From: JARRNO01 sp037384885
GTDB taxonomy: Bacteria > Acidobacteriota > UBA4820 > DSQY01
Direction: 5' to 3'
NCBI GenBank assembly: GCA_037384885.1
Contig: JARRNO010000061.1
Location: forward strand, 1 to 9,800
Length of the DNA stretch: 9,800 nt
This document shows positions 6,643-9,800 of this stretch, piece by piece. The notes beneath the pieces are model-generated. The model saw only the letters and a program-made list of their open reading frames with translations. It had not been told where the DNA came from and did not search any database. How positions within the stretch are numbered: position 1 is the first letter of the stretch; each line of letters opens with the position of its first letter. Both the position numbers and the translations under genes were made by a program.

Positions 6643-7439
6643 CCGAGAAGAAACCGCCGCGCCCGAAAAAACGAGCGCCCCTGCGACGGGGCGTCGCGAT
6701 TCTCCCATCCTTGTTTTCCCTTGGAAATATGCTCCTGGGCTATTACGCCGTCGTGCTGGCGTTCAAGCACCGGTTCTCCATGGCGGTCAGCATGGTGATC
6801 CTGGCGGGAGTCCTTGACATGCTGGACGGAAGGGTCGCCCGAATGACCGGCACTTCCAGCGAATTCGGCAAGGAACTGGACTCCCTTTCGGATTTTATGT
6901 CGTTCGGAATCGCGCCGGCCTTGATCCTTTACCACTGGGGGTTCAAGGACCTGGGCCGCACCGGGTGGCTGCTCGCCTTTCTGCTCCCCGTGGCCGGCGC
7001 CGTGAGGCTGGCCCGATTCAATGTGCAGGCTCACGTGGTGGACAAGAAGTATTTTATCGGCCTGCCCATCCCGGCGGCGGCCGCCGCCGCGGTCCTGCCG
7101 CTCTCCTACCTTCCGGACGGCCTGCCCATTGGGCTGAAGGCAGCGGCGCTCGCCTACGTGGTGGCCCTGTCCTTCCTCATGGTCAGCCGCGTCAAGTACC
7201 GTTCGTTCAAAGACCTGGACGTTCACCAGCGACGCCCCTCGATCATGGTCTTTCTCATGGCCCTGATCCTGGTCCTGATCTTCCTTAACCCTCCTGCGGT
7301 GCTTCTGGCCCTGGCGGTCACCTTCGCTGCTTCCGGCCCGGCCCTATGGGTATGGGAACGGATATTCCCACGGCGCAGACAACTGAAAAAGAAGGGCCGC
7401 CGGGCGGCCGGGAAGGAAACGCTTGATGAAACAACGTAA
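6639..7439 (+). CDS. pssA: CDP-diacylglycerol-serine O-phosphatidyltransferase PssA
   Basis: PssA makes phosphatidylserine from CDP-diacylglycerol and L-serine in the membrane, providing the substrate of Psd encoded just upstream. The 266-aa protein has a basic N-terminus and then several hydrophobic helices. The CDP-alcohol phosphatidyltransferase motif is complete: D60, D63-G64, A67-R68, G77, D81 and D85. RLARFNVQ and KKYFIGLPIPAA at about 123-146 are typical of the PssA branch. The GTG start at 6639 overlaps the psd stop in the sequence GTGA and has AAGGAG 5 nt upstream, so I reject the longer frame that opens at 6549 inside psd. The tail is lysine- and arginine-rich and overlaps the next gene by 14 nt. 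Confidence 0.95.
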   Translation: MTEKKPPRPKKRAPLRRGVAILPSLFSLGNMLLGYYAVVLAFKHRFSMAVSMVILAGVLDMLDGRVARMTGTSSEFGKELDSLSDFMSFGIAPALILYHWGFKDLGRTGWLLAFLLPVAGAVRLARFNVQAHVVDKKYFIGLPIPAAAAAAVLPLSYLPDGLPIGLKAAALAYVVALSFLMVSRVKYRSFKDLDVHQRRPSIMVFLMALILVLIFLNPPAVLLALAVTFAASGPALWVWERIFPRRRQLKKKGRRAAGKETLDETT

Positions 7440-8394
7440 TTTTCTGACCGCCGTCATCGGCGCCGACAACCTGGAATCCGAAGAAATCAGCCGTCAGATG
7501 GATGAAATGGGGTTCGAGAAGGACGAGGTCCATTTCTTCGGCCTCGAGACCGACATGGCGGTATTGAACGTCCAGGACGACGACGCGCGCATTCTTCTTC
7601 CGCTGGATGAGTCCCGTTTTGAAGAGATTTACGCTGCGTTTCTCTTGACCGCGGACGAGAAGGCCCGTGACTCCATCCTGGGGTGGGCGTCCCGGCACAA
7701 TTTCTGGGTGTTTGACTTCCTCCCCGGGAATGAGAAGACCTGTGTGGATCCGGGCCAGTCCAAGACGGCGCTGACAAAGCTCGGGCCCGTTTTGAATCTC
7801 GCTGATCCGGACGCCTATCACTGCGCTTGCCTGCTGAAAGCCCTTCAGAAGTGGCAGCCGAAGTCGCTTTACTGCCACAGCTTTCTTCCAGCTTCCACGC
7901 TGGGAGAGCCCGGAGTGCGGGAACTCTTCCAGCAATCGACCGGTGTCCTCAACTTCAAACAAGTCGACACGGCGGTTTTCGGGCGCCAGATGGCCTTCAA
8001 TTTTTTCCCCGTTCCTCCCGATGCGCAGGCCCTCCGGCGGTTTTCAGCTGATCTCGAGTCGTTGGCGGAATTCAAGGGCGAATCGGGCCGTATCGTGTTC
8101 CGCTTCCCGATATTCCACTGCGCCGCCTTGTCGGTGCTGATCGAATTGGAGGGGGACGCCGGAGCTGCGGCGAAGGGGGCCGCAAACCAGCTCAGAAAGA
8201 ATGACTCATTGAGCGTGGCCGCCGCCCACAGCTGGCCGTCGCCTCTCGAAAACGCCGCCGTGGGCAAGCCGGCGGTCAAGCTGGAAGCGGCCGGTCCCCA
8301 CCATCTCTGGGCCTGGGTGCTCTATGACCACCTCAAGTCCGGCAAGGTTTCGCAGGCGCTCACCATGCTTTCGACCCTCTCGAAGGAAGGGTGA
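7426..8394 (+). CDS. Aspartate-semialdehyde-dehydrogenase-like protein, probably catalytically inactive (USG-1-like)
   Basis: The 322-aa product looks like a diverged relative of aspartate-semialdehyde dehydrogenase (Asd). FLTAVIGADNLESEE at about 6-20 sits where Asd has the GATGxVG cofactor loop, but most glycines are gone. NLADPDAYHCACLLKAL at about 124-140 aligns with the Asd segment NPNCST, placing alanine 130 where the nucleophilic cysteine should be. GRQMAFNFFPVP at about 186-197 matches the conserved IAFNxIP strand. RFPIFHCAAL at about 226-235 sits at the RVPVxxGHS motif without a correctly placed histidine. The end, WAWVLYDHLKSGKVSQAL, matches the Asd C-terminal helix. Pseudomonas USG-1 is a known inactive Asd paralogue, and this may be similar. 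AAGGA lies 8 nt before the ATG. Its overlap with pssA implies co-expression. Its role is unknown. Confidence 0.75.
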   Translation: MKQRNFLTAVIGADNLESEEISRQMDEMGFEKDEVHFFGLETDMAVLNVQDDDARILLPLDESRFEEIYAAFLLTADEKARDSILGWASRHNFWVFDFLPGNEKTCVDPGQSKTALTKLGPVLNLADPDAYHCACLLKALQKWQPKSLYCHSFLPASTLGEPGVRELFQQSTGVLNFKQVDTAVFGRQMAFNFFPVPPDAQALRRFSADLESLAEFKGESGRIVFRFPIFHCAALSVLIELEGDAGAAAKGAANQLRKNDSLSVAAAHSWPSPLENAAVGKPAVKLEAAGPHHLWAWVLYDHLKSGKVSQALTMLSTLSKEG

Positions 8395-8402
8395 TGCGGT
8401 GG

Positions 8403-8433
8403 GGCGCTTCGCGCCAATGGCCGCCTTGCGGCC
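8403..8433. repeat. Two adjacent perfect hairpins after the Asd-like gene
   Basis: GGCGC-TTC-GCGCC (8403-8415) is followed after 3 nt by GGCCGC-CTT-GCGGCC (8419-8433), whose stem extends to 7 bp with the flanking T and A. They begin 8 nt after the stop codon of the preceding gene. No run of T follows, so this is not a classical intrinsic terminator. It may protect the 3' end of the transcript or belong to a dispersed palindromic repeat. Confidence 0.55.
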
Positions 8434-8472
8434 AGGAAGAGGGAAAAGGGTAGAGGGAAGACGCCGGAGGAT

Positions 8473-8483
8473 GCGCTTCGCGC
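8473..8483. repeat. Hairpin GCGC-TTC-GCGC, repeat of the one at 8403
   Basis: The core CGCTTCGCGCC occurs at both 8405-8415 and 8474-8484, and a GATGCG element lies shortly before each copy. This suggests a partial duplication inside the gene-free stretch. Confidence 0.45.
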
Positions 8484-8521
8484 CGTGTGGCGGCTGTTGC
8501 TTGCGCCTCGAGACTCGGCGC

Positions 8522-8549
8522 GACGGCCAACGGTTGACGGCCGACGGCT
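8522..8549 (+). repeat. Four tandem 7-mers of the form RACGGYY
   Basis: The units read GACGGCC, AACGGTT, GACGGCC and GACGGCT, so the block also reads as two 14-mers matching at 12 of 14 positions. It may come from replication slippage. No function is evident. Confidence 0.5.
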
Positions 8550-8739
8550 GCAAAAAGATTGTCGGGCATACCTTCGCGGGATTTTTCCCGAGGGTTGGGG
8601 AACTGTAAGGATCCAGACTCCGCACGGGTTACGGCATCGATCGGACGGTGGCTGTGGGAGGCGTCGCCTGGCGCCGATGATCCGCGAAGGTAGTCAATTC
8701 AAATCTTTAGCTGCCCCCTTCCGACATTCGTCTGGAGCC

Positions 8740-8754
8740 GGCCGCGTAGCGGCC
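8740..8754. repeat. Perfect hairpin after the small cysteine protein gene
   Basis: GGCCGC-GTA-GCGGCC forms a 6-bp stem with a 3-nt loop, directly abutting the stop codon of the minus-strand gene at 8756. The stem is identical to the one at 8419-8433, while the loop differs. No T run follows on either strand. Confidence 0.55.
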
Positions 8755-8755
8755 A

Positions 8756-9040
8756 TCACTCTTCCGTACCGTTTTCAGCCGGAGACGACGTTTCGGCCGG
8801 ACGTTCCTCCTTCCCCCCGCGTTCTTCCCGCTCGGGCGCACGAAGCGCCGGGGCCGGAGGTTCAAAGTCCTCAATTTCCACGTCCACCGTTTTCTCACCG
8901 GTGAAGTAATCCGGAAACTGTTTGAACAGGCGCAGGCATTCCATGTTGCAGAAACTCAGGCTCTCTCCTTCGAAGGCCAGCTCCAGCGCCTGATCCCCCT
9001 CCTGAATCTGCTCGCCGCAGACTGGACACAGTCGGCCCAT
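8756..9040 (-). CDS. Small four-cysteine, probably zinc-binding protein (TRASH/YHS-like)
   Basis: The 94-aa product begins MGRLCPVCGEQI with C5 and C8, and continues to LSFCNMECLRLF with C31 and C35. The CxxC...CxxxC pattern followed by a short aromatic helix (FKQFPDYF) resembles TRASH or YHS-type treble-clef domains, which bind metals and are often found with metal transporters or metal sensors. The assignment is an inference from pattern only. After about residue 50 the protein becomes an acidic, proline-rich, low-complexity tail that should be disordered. The start is well supported: GGAGGTG at 9051-9045 ends 4 nt before the ATG, with the GGAGG core ending 6 nt before it. It is divergent from a cation efflux gene, which supports a metal-related role such as sensing or delivery. 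Confidence 0.75.
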   Translation of the reverse strand: MGRLCPVCGEQIQEGDQALELAFEGESLSFCNMECLRLFKQFPDYFTGEKTVDVEIEDFEPPAPALRAPEREERGGKEERPAETSSPAENGTEE

Positions 9041-9062
9041 GTTTCACCTCCGAAGAGATATC

Positions 9063-9078
9063 TGCAAACTGTAGTCCA
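9063..9078 (-). promoter_or_regulatory. Possible sigma-54 promoter of the small cysteine protein gene
   Basis: On the minus strand, TGGACTACAGTTTGCA has GG and GC separated by exactly 10 nt, and carries the TGG and TTGCA ends of the -24/-12 consensus. The bases after TGG do not match the usual CAC. The predicted start near 9052 falls just before the ribosome binding site. I see no good -35/-10 pair for this gene. Confidence 0.35.
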
Positions 9079-9119
9079 TTCGGGCAAGAGTCCTAATATG
9101 CTGATAACACAGGAAGTAA

Positions 9120-9176
9120 ATGGCGACGGAGAGATGGGGCGGGCCTGCCATGTCCCAATGGAGTTACGATTCGTAA
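9120..9176 (+). CDS. Possible 18-codon leader frame upstream of the cation efflux gene
   Basis: ATG at 9120 opens an 18-residue frame, MATERWGGPAMSQWSYDS, ending in TAA at 9174-9176. AGGA (9111-9114) lies 5 nt before the ATG. The stop codon falls inside the 15-bp palindrome. The frame contains no cysteine or histidine, so a metal-sensing leader is not obvious, and no strong promoter lies upstream. It may be chance. Confidence 0.2.
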   Translation: MATERWGGPAMSQWSYDS

Positions 9177-9177
9177 C
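9163..9177. promoter_or_regulatory. Perfect 15-bp palindrome, candidate operator
   Basis: GTTACGA-T-TCGTAAC has two perfect 7-bp arms around one base. It lies in the divergent intergenic region, about 93 bp before the cation efflux start and 123 bp before the small cysteine protein start. The size and symmetry are typical of a site bound by a dimeric repressor. I cannot name the family. It overlaps the -35 position (9173-9178) of a weak candidate promoter whose -10 is TAGAAT at 9197-9202. Confidence 0.5.
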
Positions 9178-9215
9178 ATTCCGGCCGGCCGCGGCGTAGA
9201 ATAGGACTGAAATTC

Positions 9216-9245
9216 TTGGCGGGCCCGGCCGGACTTTGCTAAAAT
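9216..9245 (+). promoter_or_regulatory. Probable sigma-70 promoter of the cation efflux gene
   Basis: TTGGCG (9216-9221) and TAAAAT (9240-9245) are separated by 18 nt, matching four and five of six consensus bases. The predicted start near 9252 gives a leader of about 18 nt. The -10 box and spacing repeat those of the psd promoter. Confidence 0.5.
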
Positions 9246-9269
9246 GGCCTCGCTCAAAGGGGATCCCGC

Positions 9270-9800
9270 TTGAAGAAAAACGAAAAAATCCGAGTCGCCG
9301 CGACTTCTGTCGGGGTGGCCGTCTTTCTGACCCTCTTCAAGCTGGTCGTCGGGCTTCTCACGGGGAGCCTCGGTCTGTTGTCCGAAGCGGCGCATTCGGG
9401 GCTGGATCTCCTGGCGGCCATTCTGACGTGGTTCAGCGTCAGCGTGTCCGACACGCCGCCTGACGCCGATCATCCCTACGGACACAAGAAAATAGAGAAC
9501 CTCTCCGCGCTGGCGGAAACGCTACTATTGATCCTGACGTGCGTCTGGATCATCTACGAGGCGGTCAAACGGCTCTTCTTCAAGGAAGTGCACGTGGACG
9601 TCAACGTGTGGAGCTACCTTGTGGTCGTCACCGCCATCGTCCTGGACTTCACACGCAGCCGGCTGCTCTATCGCGCCGCCCGGAAGTATCACAGCCCGGC
9701 GCTCGAAGCCGACGCACTGCACTTTTCCACGGACATCGCGAGCTCCGCAGTGGTCGGCTTCGGGCTCATCGCCACGCAGCTCGGCTATCCGGTCGCCGAA
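9270..9800 (+). CDS. Cation diffusion facilitator (CDF) family transporter, N-terminal part (truncated by window edge)
   Basis: The frame is open to the last base and gives 177 residues. CDF proteins export divalent metals, commonly zinc, iron, cobalt or manganese, from the cytoplasm in exchange for protons. The sequence shows hydrophobic helices from about residue 10, then GLLSEAAHSGLDLLAA with H42 and D46. HPYGHKKIE at 68-76 is the typical loop after TM2. EADALHFSTD supplies H151 and D155 of TM5. An HxxxD pair in both TM2 and TM5 is the arrangement usual in zinc-type members (family knowledge), so zinc is a reasonable but unproven guess. The cytoplasmic C-terminal domain lies outside the window. 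The TTG start is supported by AAGGGG (9257-9262) 7 nt upstream. Confidence 0.93.
   Translation, partial: MKKNEKIRVAATSVGVAVFLTLFKLVVGLLTGSLGLLSEAAHSGLDLLAAILTWFSVSVSDTPPDADHPYGHKKIENLSALAETLLLILTCVWIIYEAVKRLFFKEVHVDVNVWSYLVVVTAIVLDFTRSRLLYRAARKYHSPALEADALHFSTDIASSAVVGFGLIATQLGYPVAE

Larger units (their letters stand above)
8395..8755. other. Gene-free stretch with hairpins and short repeats
   Basis: This 361-nt stretch lies between the convergent ends of the Asd-like gene and the small cysteine protein gene. Open frames cross it, but none has a ribosome binding site plus a recognisable protein. It holds several perfect short hairpins, a purine-rich run (about 8434-8460), a tandem 7-mer block (8522-8549) and an 11-bp palindrome AGGCGTCGCCT (8659-8669). 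I see no tRNA, no T-rich terminator and no open reading frame I would call. Confidence 0.7.

Noticed and set aside
8577..8590. CGGGA-TTTT-TCCCG hairpin as an intrinsic terminator
   Set aside because: The T run is in the loop, not after the stem, and the 5-bp stem is weak. It lies nearly 200 nt past the preceding gene.
8620..8690. Possible tRNA-like fold (5-bp ATCGG/CCGAT closing AGGCG-T-CGCCT)
   Set aside because: There is no T-arm GGTTC motif, no acceptor stem of 7 bp and no proper arm spacing. It reads as GC-rich intergenic palindromes.
8485..8904. Plus-strand open frame of 139 codons across the gene-free stretch
   Set aside because: It has no ribosome binding site and a low-complexity arginine- and proline-rich translation, and it runs into the well-supported minus-strand cysteine protein gene.

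Overview
The window is a tightly packed stretch of a GC-rich bacterial chromosome. It carries mostly core envelope-lipid and translation genes, and I see no insertion sequence, phage gene, CRISPR array, rRNA or tRNA. A short Psd next to PssA, a probable secreted lytic transglycosylase, and the order yceD-rpmF-plsX-fabH-fabD-fabG point to a Gram-negative-type bacterium. Acidobacteriota and Desulfobacterota are plausible, but the phylum is an inference I cannot settle from the sequence alone. TTG and GTG starts and overlapping genes are frequent.

Minus strand, 5828 down to 1: a promoter with a perfect TTGACA -35 drives yceD (DUF177), rpmF (ribosomal protein L32), plsX, fabH, fabD and fabG. These genes make acyl-phosphate precursors and initiate and reduce fatty acyl chains. 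The usual next genes, acpP and fabF, are absent. A 73-nt gap with its own likely promoter leads instead to rlmN, whose stop overlaps the start of a truncated secreted protein, probably a lytic transglycosylase, that leaves the window at base 1.

Plus strand, 6025 to 8394: a divergent promoter drives psd and pssA (phosphatidylserine decarboxylase and synthase). A third, overlapping gene encodes an aspartate-semialdehyde-dehydrogenase-like protein that appears to have lost its cofactor loop and catalytic residues. One region of about 200 bp (5829-6024) therefore holds the promoters for both fatty acid synthesis and phospholipid head-group synthesis.

The 361-nt stretch 8395-8755 has no convincing gene. 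It holds several short perfect hairpins, two sharing the same GGCCGC/GCGGCC stem, and short tandem repeats.

Right end: a small four-cysteine, probably zinc-binding protein (8756-9040, minus) and a cation diffusion facilitator (9270 to the edge, plus) are divergent. The 229 bp between them contain a perfect 15-bp palindrome, a sigma-54-like motif and an 18-codon reading frame. This is the most operator-like regulatory region in the window. Nothing here is a clear new multi-gene system. The best leads are the catalytically degenerate dehydrogenase-like protein tied to phospholipid synthesis and the palindrome between the two metal-related genes.
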